Shown: positions 43,142 through 53,351 of the stretch, in pieces
How positions within the stretch are numbered: the first letter of the stretch is position 1
How the letters are laid out: every line of letters begins with the position of its first letter
DNA from: Colius striatus
Taxonomy: Eukaryota; Chordata; Aves; Coliiformes; Coliidae
Assembly: GCF_028858725.1 (NCBI RefSeq)
Contig: NC_084767.1
Span: forward strand, 17,065,895-17,129,894
DNA: 64,000 nt
Direction of reading: 5' to 3'
The notes under the pieces: model-generated
What the model was told of the DNA's origin: nothing
Databases searched by the model: none
The model's input: the letters and a program-made list of their open reading frames with translations, nothing else
Program-made: the position numbers and the translations under genes

Positions 43142-43282
43142 CTGGGCTTTGGTAATCACAACTGCAATCAACATAGTGGGAAGGATGAAGTTTCCCAGCA
43201 AGATGAACACGACTGCAAACACGTGGCTGCTCATAAACCCCTAATGATCCATCCACTGCTCTAAGTCTGTCCAACCATCAAC
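43142..43282 (-). pseudogene. CATSPER3: CATSPER3 relic exon: pore and S6, premature stop
   Basis: After the acceptor tttgcag the exon reads VDGWTDLEQWMDH, TAG stop (43241-43243), then GFMSSHVFAVVFILLGNFIL and PTMLIAVVITKAQ. Human CATSPER3 has VDGWTDLQKQLDNREF then the S6 helix RAFTIIFILLASFIFL and VGVMIMHTE. The pore aspartate of the [T]xDxW filter motif is preserved although the frame is broken. The exon ends before GTCACA, a decayed donor. Its length is 141 bases, a multiple of three. Confidence 0.94.
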
Positions 43283-43640
43283 CTGCAAATGTATTTAAGC
43301 AGACCAGAGAGCTTAGTTCCAAACCGCAGCATAACTCACAAACCATATGAAATCTTCCTCATCTTTTCATTATTTTTTTTAAAACTAAGCACAGTTTCTC
43401 TGTTCCTCAGAGTTCCAGATTCAAATCAGCCAGTACAGATCTCTCTGATATCAGCTTTAGAGATTGTCCCCTCTGAGTCTGGAATACTGGGGAGGGATTT
43501 TTTTCATATCAAAGCAATTTTTCCCAAGGACCTGGAATATGAGTTGACTGCTGAGCAGTCCATGCTCTCCCCAGTGAAGTTACAGGGAAATCAAAGGATT
43601 TCTTCAGCAGCACTCCAAAATACGCATTTTGTCATTTGAC

Positions 43641-43834
43641 TGAGACAGACTGGAAAATGCTGCTGTATTTAGGGTTGCCGAAATGAAGAGCGTAAGACAG
43701 ACCACAGTGTCTCCAGCTTTGGGATCTCTGTAGCATGCATGTCCCAAAATGACAAACGTGAACATCAGCAGGAACACCAAGGTGAGGGCAGACATCACCA
43801 GCTGCACTGTCTGGCCAAGAGTCCCTGTGAAAAC
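43641..43834 (-). pseudogene. CATSPER3: CATSPER3 relic exon: S5, frameshifted
   Basis: Acceptor ttttgcag then VFTGTLGQTV, LVMSALTLVFLLMFTFVILG and YRDPKAGD, matching human TLITAVGQTV, TVASVLLLLFLLMYIFAILG and FGSPDNGD. Downstream, a different frame matches GNLAAAFFTLFS as GNPKYSSIFQSV. The exon is 194 bases against 183 in the human-like exon, a net gain of 11 bases. The expected donor reads GTCAAA instead of a consensus. It is the longest clean helix match in the relic. Confidence 0.93.
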
Positions 43835-46800
43835 CTGCAAAAGATAAAACAAATGTGTACTCTGTAGGTGAGAAAGATCCTTGATATGGATGAAGGCTGG
43901 GAAGTGAGCTGGGGATACAGGAGGTAACAGCCCCCCTGGGCCACCTCTGAACCAGCTCCCTTGCATGCATCTGCAGAGTTGTACTGGCAATTGAGGAGAG
44001 GGATGGGGAAACCAGCATGATGCATGGGAGCATGGCATAATTCAGAGGCTGTGGCCGTGCATCAGTCCTTTGGACTGTGAAATGGCCCCTGTAGGTCTCA
44101 GTGTTGAGAGTGTGCTGAACAGTGGCAAGACTCAGTGCTGCTTGGTCCCAGAAACATCACATCTAGCACAGAGGGACTTCTCCCTGCATTCTGAAACATG
44201 GACAGGTTACTAACCAAGTAGTGGGTTCCTGTTGATAAAGGACACAGCTGTTCCCAAGCTTCTGCATCCATCAATTAGCTGAATAAAAATGACCAGTGCT
44301 GTTAAGCCTCGTGCCTTTGGGTCTGAGCACAAACTGGATGTAAAACAATTTCTCTGCTGCCCTCACTGTCTGACTGCTCCTTCCCTGCCATGCAGGATGG
44401 GCCAGGATGGGAGATAGGAGGCCACAGTCATCTGTCATTACCCCATGGCCGCTGAGCTTGGGGAAGGCCTGTGCAAAGCCAGGTGACCAGGAAGGGATAC
44501 GATACTGCTTCTGAGACTGTCTCACTTCTTATAGAGACCCACATATGACACCAAACAAAAGACACTCCTGGGAGTTGATGGGAGTGCTGGTTTGGTCAAC
44601 TGAGCTTACTATTGGTCATGACTTTCAGACAAATGCAAAGGTTCCCATTGACTGCAAATCACAGACAACTCCATGCAGCCTCATGGATCCGCGTTACATC
44701 ACCCTGGGGAGCAGCAGCAGCACAGACTGGCCACTCCCCCACTAACCCTGTGCCTGCTAGTGCTAAGAGGTTCTTAGACAGTGCACCATCATCTCTGGCT
44801 GTCAACACCTCTGTCTGTCAACATCTCCCTCAGCTTGTTCAGATGGGTGAAAGGCTCCTGGAAGAACCAGTGGAGGGTTTTCCTGTCTCCCTGCACACGT
44901 AGCTGTCTTGGACAGGCACAGCCCAGGACTAGCAGAGGAACAAAAGCCATTCAACCCCCAAAATCAGGTCACATTTTTGCCAAGTTGTGTCATGGTATTG
45001 GGCAAGTTTGGGCTGTGGTACGTGGTCATAAAGAAAACCAGCCACCCAAAGCTGGGGGTGACTGGAGAGCCGTAAAATAGTTGCAGCAGCTGCAGGCTGG
45101 CGAGTGCCTCCCGTGTAGGACCATCATCTCACTTTGGTTGCCAAAGCTGCTCGGGCTGCTCCAGGAACTGCCATGGAGTCCTCTGAGCCCTTATTAAGAA
45201 GGAGCTTTGTGGTTCACAGTCTGCACAGTTAGTTAACTACATTGGAATTAATCCCAAATATATATTTTTTTAAAGGCAGAAAACTCGATTTTTTCCTTTT
45301 TCTTTCTGGGTATTTTTTGATGTTGTTTTTTTTTGTTTTTTACAGAACAACCTGGCATTTTTAAAGTTTATTTTGAAATTGAAATAAGGATGAATGGGGC
45401 CTAAACTAAAGCAGTGATTGCAGCTAACAGAACGTCTCTGTATGGAATACAACAAGGAAATTATTTCCTCAAGGTGGAAATTTATTGCTCCAAGGTGGAA
45501 GGCAGAGTGTTTTAAAGAGGTTTTTAATTAATAAAGGGAAACGTGCCAAGAATGTGTTGCATGTTTGAGCTTTCTGCATTAAATATTGCTAACCTGTTGA
45601 GGGCTAATTTAGGCTTCAATTAATAAATTACAATACACACAGAGGCATAAACAGCCTCCTGCACCTTCAGCAAAATGCATTTAGACAAGCCCATCACATT
45701 TTAAAACACTTTTTAGGCAAAGAGGTGTTGCTTCATAGGATGCCAAGTGGCTCAGAGCACTTGTTTCTTCAGGTCAGGATGCAAAGGCAAGTACCCAGTG
45801 TCCCTGGAGCTGGAAGGTAGTGGCGCAGCAGAGCTTTGCAGGATATTTATAGCATCCCTGGAACAGGAAGAGTCTGGGAGAGCCTAAAGAATTTTCCTCT
45901 TTGGTATTTTTTTCCCCTCGTAATGCCATTCTAGGCATTCTCACCCAAAGCCAGGTTGCAATTTCCCAATGGCCCTAGTCCCTTAAGTCTCACTGGGTGT
46001 TGCATAGCCCAGATTTTCAAAGGCATTAGGGCTCTTAAACTTGCAGATTTGTGCTGAGTGGGATTTTTTTTCAAAGCACATCAGCATTTTTAAGTGTCTC
46101 GGGGGGAAACGGTGCCAAATCTTATCCTACAGGTTTTCTTCTTTGTGGTCCCCAGATGAGGCATCTCCCAGCAGTGAGTTACACAAGTGCATAGCAGGAG
46201 GCTCAAATCAACAAACACACACCCACCCTGACTTAAGTGTCTCCCCATTTTGCCAGCCAGCAATTTGCTCTCTTACAATCAGCCAGACCAGAGCATCTGA
46301 TGCCCCATGCTTAAACCATTAATTATTTCATGCACTTCAATATGTCTTCCCTTCTCCCAGCGACGCAGAATAATTAACACATAAAAGTCTGGTGATAAGT
46401 GAAGTTTACGATTCAAACTAGAGGAATGAAGGCTCAGAAGTGAACATTATAAGCACCCTGTGCTCATAAACATCCCACTTCTGGTGGGCTACCCAGCCAA
46501 TTAATTACACACAGAAATTCTGGCTGAGCATTCATTGCCCACATAAGCTCCTTGCTGAAAAACAAACCTCCAGAGTTGTCAGGAGAAAACTAAGTAGGAG
46601 ATGGTGTGCTGGAGAGAAAAATACACACAGACCAAGAATAGGATGTGACCTATGTTTTATAGGTTTGTGGGTTTTTTTGGTGTCTGCTCTGCTGTAGTAA
46701 AAAAAGAAAATCTCTCATCAGGGAAGAAGAAATAGGGGAATTAACCAATGGTCAAGCCTTGGGCACCTTAAAAAGATCAGGAATCAATAGTTTTGATTTG

Positions 46801-46939
46801 TAGTTCGTGAGCTACCACAAGCATCAGCCCTTCTTGAGCCATAAGGCCCCCAACACCTGAGTACAGCAGAGCCTCACCCTGCTCCTGGGCTTGAGATCCC
46901 CCCTCTCTGTTGGGATTTAACCAGTGAGCAGTGCCTCAC
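43835..46939. other. CATSPER3 relic intron between S4 and S5 exons
   Basis: About 3.1 kb without recognised exon. A stretch at 45985-46100 (cagattttcaaaggcattag ... gtgggattttttttcaaagc) resembles old GATTTTCAAAG MITEs. AT-rich repeat-free blocks at about 45460-45720 (ttttaattaataaaggg, cttcaattaataaattac) and 46320-46560 (ttaattatttcatgcac, ccaattaattacacac) are rich in AATTAA cores and could be enhancers kept inside the dead gene. Confidence 0.45.
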
Positions 46940-47163
46940 TCTTGTTCTGCTGCTGTGCCTGAGAAGATCAAGGATGAGGAAGGTCTGGAGACCTTTGGCC
47001 ATTCCCTCCAGGGGAGTGTGCACAGTGGTGGCCATAGGCATGGTGTGAGGGAGGAAGTCAACAAGGAGGATGATCCAAGATGTTGCAGCTGCTTTTGTAG
47101 TAAGCAATGGGATCTACATGCAGCTTCAGCAAAATCTCAGCGGTGTAAACAGTGAGGAAGCAT
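46940..47163 (-). pseudogene. CATSPER3: CATSPER3 relic exon: S2-S3-S4, frameshifted
   Basis: Reads FLTVYTAEILLKLHVDPIAY, KSSCNILD, aligning with human FFVSICTSELSMKVYVDPIN and the NLLD before S3. After the Asp codon ending at 47073 the frame shifts. The continuation ILLVDFLPHT ... GLQTFLILDLLRHSSRTR matches human IIIVMFLPYA ... GMQSLRILKLIGYSQGIR. Exon length is 224 against 229 in the human-like exon, a net 5-base loss. The donor acaaga|gtgagg and acceptor gtcacag are plausible. The few positive S4 charges of the human protein are largely lost (LQTFLILDLL). Confidence 0.92.
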
Positions 47164-47906
47164 CTGTGACCTGGAGAGAGGAGGAGGTGACACTGGACAG
47201 CTGCCTGTCCTTGACAAACTTCATGCATCAATACAGCACTGTCATATTAAACATCCCCAACTATGTCTTTCTACCCACAGGGATCATTTCAAACGGGAGC
47301 TGAGCTCATCCCTCAGCAGTCACCATCCCATGGGTCACTGCCCAGCGTGGGAGGTCCTGCTGCATCCCAACACAGCATGCAACCCATCAGCCCCTCAGAG
47401 CTGGGCACGTGCTGCTTTCTTCCCTGCACAGAGTCTGGTCCTGCAGCCAGAGCTCTTGGAAACCTCTGACGCCCGTGACTGGGTTTCTTGACATTAGCCA
47501 GGCCTGGCTATATATTACTGGGATATATAATTAAGGCTCAGAGGTTTGCATACAGTAGCTGGCTTGTGTAAGACAAGGAAATCAAGGAGTGTGACCAAGA
47601 GGGATTTTTCAACGTGAAAATTGAGTACTAAAAGGGTGCTTAAACCAGCTGTGCTAAAACCATGAGAGGGAAAGGGCTGCTGTAGAAAGGACGGAACAAT
47701 CGCATTTGAAGAACGATAATTATCAAATAAGTGAAGGGATCTGAAGCCGAAATCCATTTTATCCAGGCCCTGTGCTAGTGCAGGCACTGGTGCAGGGCAG
47801 GACAGAGGGCTGGCAGCCAGCCCGAGCGGCGGTGGGGGCTGGACTCCCATCCCCTCCATCCCTCCCCTCCTGGCCATGGCACGTGGGAGCTGCCACTGCA
47901 GCTCAC

Positions 47907-48080
47907 CTTGAAAAGGCACCCCAGGATGAGCAGTGGTGGCCATTGATCTCCACAGGCAGGGAGATGGTGATGATGGAGATGATGCAGATAGTAAGCTTGA
48001 TGACTTTGTGGCTGCCCAGCAGCCCAGGCAGGGAGGCACCAAACTCAGCATCCCTTCTCTTTTCAGAAACAGTGGCAGAG
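47907..48080 (-). pseudogene. CATSPER3: CATSPER3 relic exon: cytosolic N-terminus and S1
   Basis: Reads EKRRDAEFGA then HKVIKLTICIISIITISL and ends WGAFS with donor tcaag|gtgagc. This aligns with human FKRNDDECRAF, the S1 helix SRFFKIIMISTVTSN, and the LLEFSE end of the exon, with about four residues missing. The candidate acceptor is ctccctcag at 48081-48082. The frame is open throughout. The weakest of the six matches by sequence alone, but its donor phase (two bases of a split Arg codon) fits the next exon exactly. Confidence 0.7.
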
Positions 48081-51000
48081 CTGAGGGAGCTCTTCCAGCT
48101 TACTCTCTGGTTTTGTTGGTTTTCCCATGACCCACCCCAGCAGCCAGACACAGCTGGAGACTCTGCCCGTATTTAAGTCCCTTCTTCACTCAGGTTGAAC
48201 TGGACCCCAATCAGCAGGTCCCACAGCATAAGTATCACCCAGGGGGTATTCCCCACCAAAAGGGCTTTGCTCCATGGGTACTTGAGCCAGCAGAAGGGAG
48301 CATGCCCTGCAACGGCCTCCAACAGACACCAGAAGGATCTACTAAGAAAATTGGACCTGGCTTCTCCATTCTGTAAAAGATCTGGATGCTCCATGTGCTG
48401 CTTCCCTGATGGCTTCACAGAGTAGCTGGGTGCTTCTTACCTCCCCTAAGTGACCCTCGGTGTGGGTGGGAGGGTGGAACTTGCTGTTTGACATCCCCAC
48501 CTTCTGAGTTCACTTCCAGAGAAGAAACCTCACAGTCAAATGCCAGGGCCAAACCCTGTTCCCAGGGCTCCAGCATCCTCACAGCCCACACGAGCTGGCC
48601 TGGCTCTAACCAGAGGATCACTGGCAGCTGTGCCTGGACTCTTTCCAAAGTCCATTTTCAGTGAGTTGTCAGTTCCTCACCAAAGGGTCCAACTCTGCAA
48701 CAGAACTTCAGCACGAGCAGCACTTACATAAACCTGGCCTTTGATGTCCTCAGGGTAACTCACAGCCATGTTTGATTCTTGCCTAAGCTCTTCAGGAGGA
48801 AGAGAATTAACAATTGCCAATTTATTTCAACTTGCCAGCATCCCTGTGCTCTCTAGCCTGGACACTCTGCAAGCACTTGTTCCAGGACACACATATTTGG
48901 CTAAGCCCAAGATGAAGCTTTGAGTACGCCACAAATATTTGTTTCTTAGGGCAAACAATTGTGAAAAACTGAAGCTAGCTCATGCAGAATAACTCATTAG
49001 CTTCAGTTAACTGGCAATTCCTTCATTAAGCTGAGACTGAAAGAGGCCAGAGGACTTGCACACACCTTTAAGAAGCCACAAAAAGCATGAGGCTTTCAAA
49101 ATTGTGGTTTGCACAATTGAAAAGTGCTCATGGACAGGAGAAAGGTTAGAATAGGGCAGAGGACCTAGGAGGCTGTGAGGCTGAGCATGAAGACAATGCT
49201 AGAGCAGGGATCAGGCAAACCCAGAAATTGTGCTCATCATAAAAAATCCTGACCTAGGACCAAACCATCTGGGGGATATAAATCACCTGAAAACTCCAGT
49301 CCAACAGGATCCTCCCTGGGGTTTCACTCTGATGAGGTGCCAAGGCTCCAGGTGGGGCCAATGCACTGGCACAGCAGCCTGGACACATCTCCAGGGATGT
49401 TCTGGTCCCTCCAGCCCCATCCTGGAGCCAGGGACGTGTCACAGAATGGGAAAGCCTCTGAAATGTAATATCAGTCTGTGCTTCCAGCCTTGAGAAGAGG
49501 CTGGGTGAGGAGACATCCTTACTAGCCTTCTAATATGCAAACTGCCCTGATGAGAGATTAATGAATAGAAAACTCACCTCTTCTTCAGCCACTCCACCAC
49601 CAGCTGGGAGAAGGAGGAAGACAAGAGGGATGCCAGCAGTCAGACTGAGCCCTAACTCATAAGCCAACACAGACTTTTGTTTTCTAACATGTTTCCACAG
49701 AGCTGCCCATGGGACCTCATCCCCAGAGCCCTAAAGCACATCTGATGCTGACACCAGCCCTTTCAATATGATTTCTGCAGTTTACTGGACCTGAGCTCCC
49801 ACTCTGGGGAAAGGAAAAGGATTATTCGCTGGCCCTGTTTCAGAGACGGTCCTGTGAAGGTGTGATCTCCAGCCTCACAGGACTTGAGCAGCAATCCCAA
49901 CCATGCAGCATGTTGTAAGCATCTTTCCTACTGTGCTCTCTCAGCCTGGAGTTTTTGCTTTTTAATTTCCTGTAGCCATGGAGCACCCTTGGAGGGTCTC
50001 CCAGGGACAGAATTTCCCACAGGCCATGGCTTGGGGGGGTGGACACACTGAGTTAATTCAATCTTGATGCAGGGATGTGACCTGGAAGGAGAAGGTTGTT
50101 TCACGATGGATTATCCAAATACTTCAAGCCACAATCAACCTTAAAAGAAAAAAATAACCCAAACACTCCAGGGGAATATGAAACCTGGTGGCTGCTAGCT
50201 GCAAGCCGAACCTCGGTGACCAGGAAAGGGTGATTTGTTTGCAGGAGCAGAGCTGTCGCATGCTGGGGTGCAACCTGGAGGCACACGGGGCACAGACACC
50301 GAGCTGACCCTGAGAAGAAGCTGGCATTGCAGCTGAAGCTGTATTCTGGGCAGCTGCTTGAGCCATATCATCGTGAAGCAGCACAGCTCCAGTGATGCCA
50401 TCACCTGGAAAAGACCCAAATCCCGCATTCTGGCTTCTTTCATTCAGAGCAGTGCTGGTGATGCTCTTCATAAAAGAAGGTGTCTTAGGCTGAGTTTCCT
50501 GGCCCAAATTCAGTGCCTATCATTAAATTTTTGCTGTATAAATTTGCTGTGAAGTTCCAGATTGGACAGGGAGACTGTGCGTGCCCTCTCTGTGTCCCTC
50601 AGCATCCTCCACTCACCACACATCAGCCAGCAGCATATGTGAAGGCGGAGAAGAGCTGGCGAGTTGCAAGAGCACAGAGTGGCTGTGAGCTGGCTGTTGT
50701 TGGTCTAGGGAGCTGCATGAAGGGTGGGTCAGGGCTCCTCAGTATTGCAGGGCTCCCCTGCTCACCTCTGCAGAGAGCAGTGATTTGGGGATGCCGCTGA
50801 GCTGAGGTGGGAGGTGGAGCTCAGTGGGCATTCGTTGCAGATTGGGGCTGTGTTTCAGAAGTGCTGGGCATCCTGTCAAAACCAAAAACCAAAATAAAAG
50901 GTGCTTTTTATAATGAAAGACATCTCTGGTGCCTGCAAGTTGAAACAAGGTCCAGGAGTGTGCCACTGCTTCCTGACCCATGCAGGGAGCAGCCAGCAGA

Positions 51001-51544
51001 ACAAGACCCAGCAGGGCTAGAGGCAAAGGTACCCATGGGGAACCCATGGCATGAGTGGCAGGATGGCAGACCTCTCCATGGCAGCAGTGGAGCCAGGGCT
51101 TCACTGTGAGATTCCTCTGAAGTCAGCACTTGTTGGAAAAGAAAGCAGAAGCCATTTATTCACTAGTTTTATTATTATTAGTGTTGCAGAGCAATGCTCA
51201 CAAAAGGCCCTCACAGGTCTCTGGGATGCTCCAGAAGTTATAAGAAATTGTGGCTAATCAAGTGCTGACCTAGAAATTAGAAGAGCTGCAAAGCCCTGCT
51301 CCTCTATTTTTGCATCTTCACCAGTCAGGGATCCCCTAATCCCTACGGGTGCACAGCTCTACATCGTAGCTGGACAGTGCAGCTCTCTGAGCTAAATTGG
51401 TTGGTGGGGATTTTTTCCTTGAAGTATGTAAATAAATACCAATATTCTAAACCAAAGACCTCCCAGTAACTAAATAGTATTTATCTTAAATCTATCTTAA
51501 AACTAAACAGCTCTGTCACATATGTACAATAATAAAGAAACATT
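48081..51544. other. Interval between CATSPER3 relic and PCBD2 3' end
   Basis: Would hold CATSPER3 exon 1 and promoter, but the human N-terminal segment was not recognised. The sequence is mixed, with an AATTAA-rich patch at about 48950-49030. Nothing else is supported. Confidence 0.45.
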
Positions 51545-53255
51545 ACTAAGGAGGAATTTGATTTTATTGGTTTTATTCAAAGCGCAGGCATTACACATCA
51601 ATTTCTAACAACAAAGTTTTCACAGTTCATTAGAGATGTTGTCAAAACTTTGGGTGAAGATTGTTTCACTTCCCCACTAGTAACAGGAGACATCACAGCC
51701 CAGTTGTTTGTTTTAGTTTCCTTCATTCCTCACAACATTTCAAACCATATCAGGGAAATCTGCTGCTTCACTGAGGAAAGGCACTTGTGAGCAAAGAACA
51801 GTTGAGCACGTAGGTTGAATTGGAGTCTTTTTAGGTGTTCGCTTGATTTCCCAAGCAAGCTTACTGACAATAAACCCCAACATCTTACATCTTGCTTCCT
51901 GCCACCAATTAGCACATGACAGCGCACTTGCTAAGGATTAACAAAAAAAATCCCTTTCTCTTTTCATCGACACGAATGCTTGTGGGGCACCTGGCGGCAT
52001 TTTGCACCCCAAATATCTGAGGGACCACACACACCTTGCAGGTGCACCCAACCGGGATTTTGGCCTCGGTGTGTGTCGCTGCTGGGGAGCCGCAGGCTGT
52101 GCCGCCGGCATCATCCCAGCAATGCGCTCCGGCATTTCAGAGGTGTCAATCTCCCGCAGCTCAGTGCTGGGAGCTGCTGGCGGGGCATGACGGAGCATGC
52201 TGGGGACACGGCAGCGGGGCTGCAGAGCCAGAGGCCCTCTGCCAGCCTGCAGCAGGTTGAAATCTCCCTGACAGTGGTGGAAATCTGCCTCGGTGAGGAT
52301 CAGAGGATAAAACCAAAGACTTCAAAACCACCAAAGAAACGATTTTAAACCTTGTCAGTGGGGATTGGCAGCTCTTGCAACAATGTTCACAATGAGTAAC
52401 TGTAGCTACAGAAAAAAAAAGGGTGAGCATAGTTGAGCCGAGCCCAGCTTAACATGAATCCTGCTAATGCTGCTTCCTTCACTGCCGGCAGCTCTGGACG
52501 GTGCTCCAGGCACCCGGCCAAGACACAGCCCCCCGCTCCAGCAGGTACCACACAAATAATGGCTCCATCCTGCAAGGTGCTGAGCACTGAGTCGGCCCAG
52601 CCAAGCACTGAAGCACAGCTTCATTTAATGATGTGACTGCTGGGAGTTCATTGGGAGGTTTTTTTGTATTTTCTGGACCAGAGCTAAGGCTTTGAGCAAC
52701 TGCAGGATCCAGTCCTGCTTCTCAGATGGGGAACAGTTCTCAAGCACACAGCATGACTTTTGATGGATGTAACTGCTACGTTGTGGGTGCCAAAAGGGCA
52801 AATGAGTTCGAAGAGCTGTCGGGCAAGTACAAAAGATACTAATAACCACAAAGTTGTAACTGCTAATTGAGCTGCAACTCCAAGGAAACAGCAGCAGCAG
52901 CAGCTTGAGCTGCTCCCACTGACATCCCTGGCACTTTCCATTGGCTACGGGCAGAGGAGGAGGTCCCAAGCCAGAGGAAACTAACCTGGCCTGGCAGCTC
53001 TTACACTGAAGGGCAAAGAGGTACAAATCTACAGGAGGGCACTGGCCAGGCACAGTGGAAATGCTCCCTGTGCAGAGCCAGTAACAGCAAAGGACAAGCA
53101 CAGGCATCCAGATGGATCTCAAGACTAAAGTCTTAAAGTCCAACAAAACTAAGCCACTCTTCTTACATTTTGTGAACTAGGGTTACAAGGAATGGGGGAT
53201 GTCATTTAAATACAAAATACTGGTGGACACCGTATTAAAGCATTTTACATCTTGG
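51545..53255 (-). other. PCBD2 3' UTR (extent uncertain)
   Basis: Follows the PCBD2 stop codon on the - strand. No canonical AATAAA is seen close to the stop. An ATTAAA variant lies near 52622-52628 followed by GU-rich sequence, and two close AATAAA hexamers lie at 51563-51577. The end could be at either place. Confidence 0.4.
51563..51577 (-). terminator. Candidate PCBD2 polyadenylation signals
   Basis: Two - strand AATAAA hexamers (51572-51577 and 51563-51568) lie nine bases apart, followed by T/G-rich sequence (taatgtttctttattattg) suitable as a downstream element. Confidence 0.4.
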
Positions 53256-53351
53256 TCACACTGAGGCAGCAGCTTTGTCAATAAACTGAGCCAACTTCAC
53301 GTCTCTCTTGGTCAGTCCACCACGGTCATGGGAAATCAGAGTTATCTGAAC
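53256..53351 (-). CDS. PCBD2: PCBD2 last coding exon
   Basis: Encodes [20 protein letters not shown] then [11 protein letters not shown] and a TGA stop (53256-53258). The acceptor is ctttttgacag. The His and Asp of the family signature are present. Intact. Confidence 0.96.
   Translation of the reverse strand, partial: VQITLISHDRGGLTKRDVKLAQFIDKAAASV

Larger units (their letters stand above)
41208..48080 (-). pseudogene. CATSPER3: CATSPER3 unitary pseudogene (six recognisable exons)
   Basis: On the - strand six blocks align in order to human CATSPER3, a pore subunit of the CatSper alkaline-activated calcium channel of the sperm flagellum: S1 (47907-48080), S2-S4 (46940-47163), S5 (43641-43834), pore-S6 (43142-43282), coiled coil (42396-42491) and C-terminal tail (41208-41368). 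Intron phases agree with each other. Lesions: a net 5-base loss after 47073, a net 11-base gain in the S5 exon, TAG at 43241-43243, TAG at 42450-42452, and weak donors (GTCAAA, GTCACA) after two exons. The first and last coding segments were not found. The gene sits between PITX1 and PCBD2, the human position and orientation. A unitary relic, not a processed copy, since introns are retained. Human comparison is from memory. Confidence 0.93.

Noticed and set aside
47907-48060. The same block first read as CATSPER3 S3
   Set aside because: A far better S2-S4 match was then found at 46940-47163, which leaves this block as S1.
48173-48418. - strand frame ending ILMLWDLLIGVQFNLSEEG, first read as CATSPER3 S1
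   Set aside because: The block at 47907-48080 aligns better to S1 and its donor phase fits the next exon. This frame has no donor and would duplicate S1.
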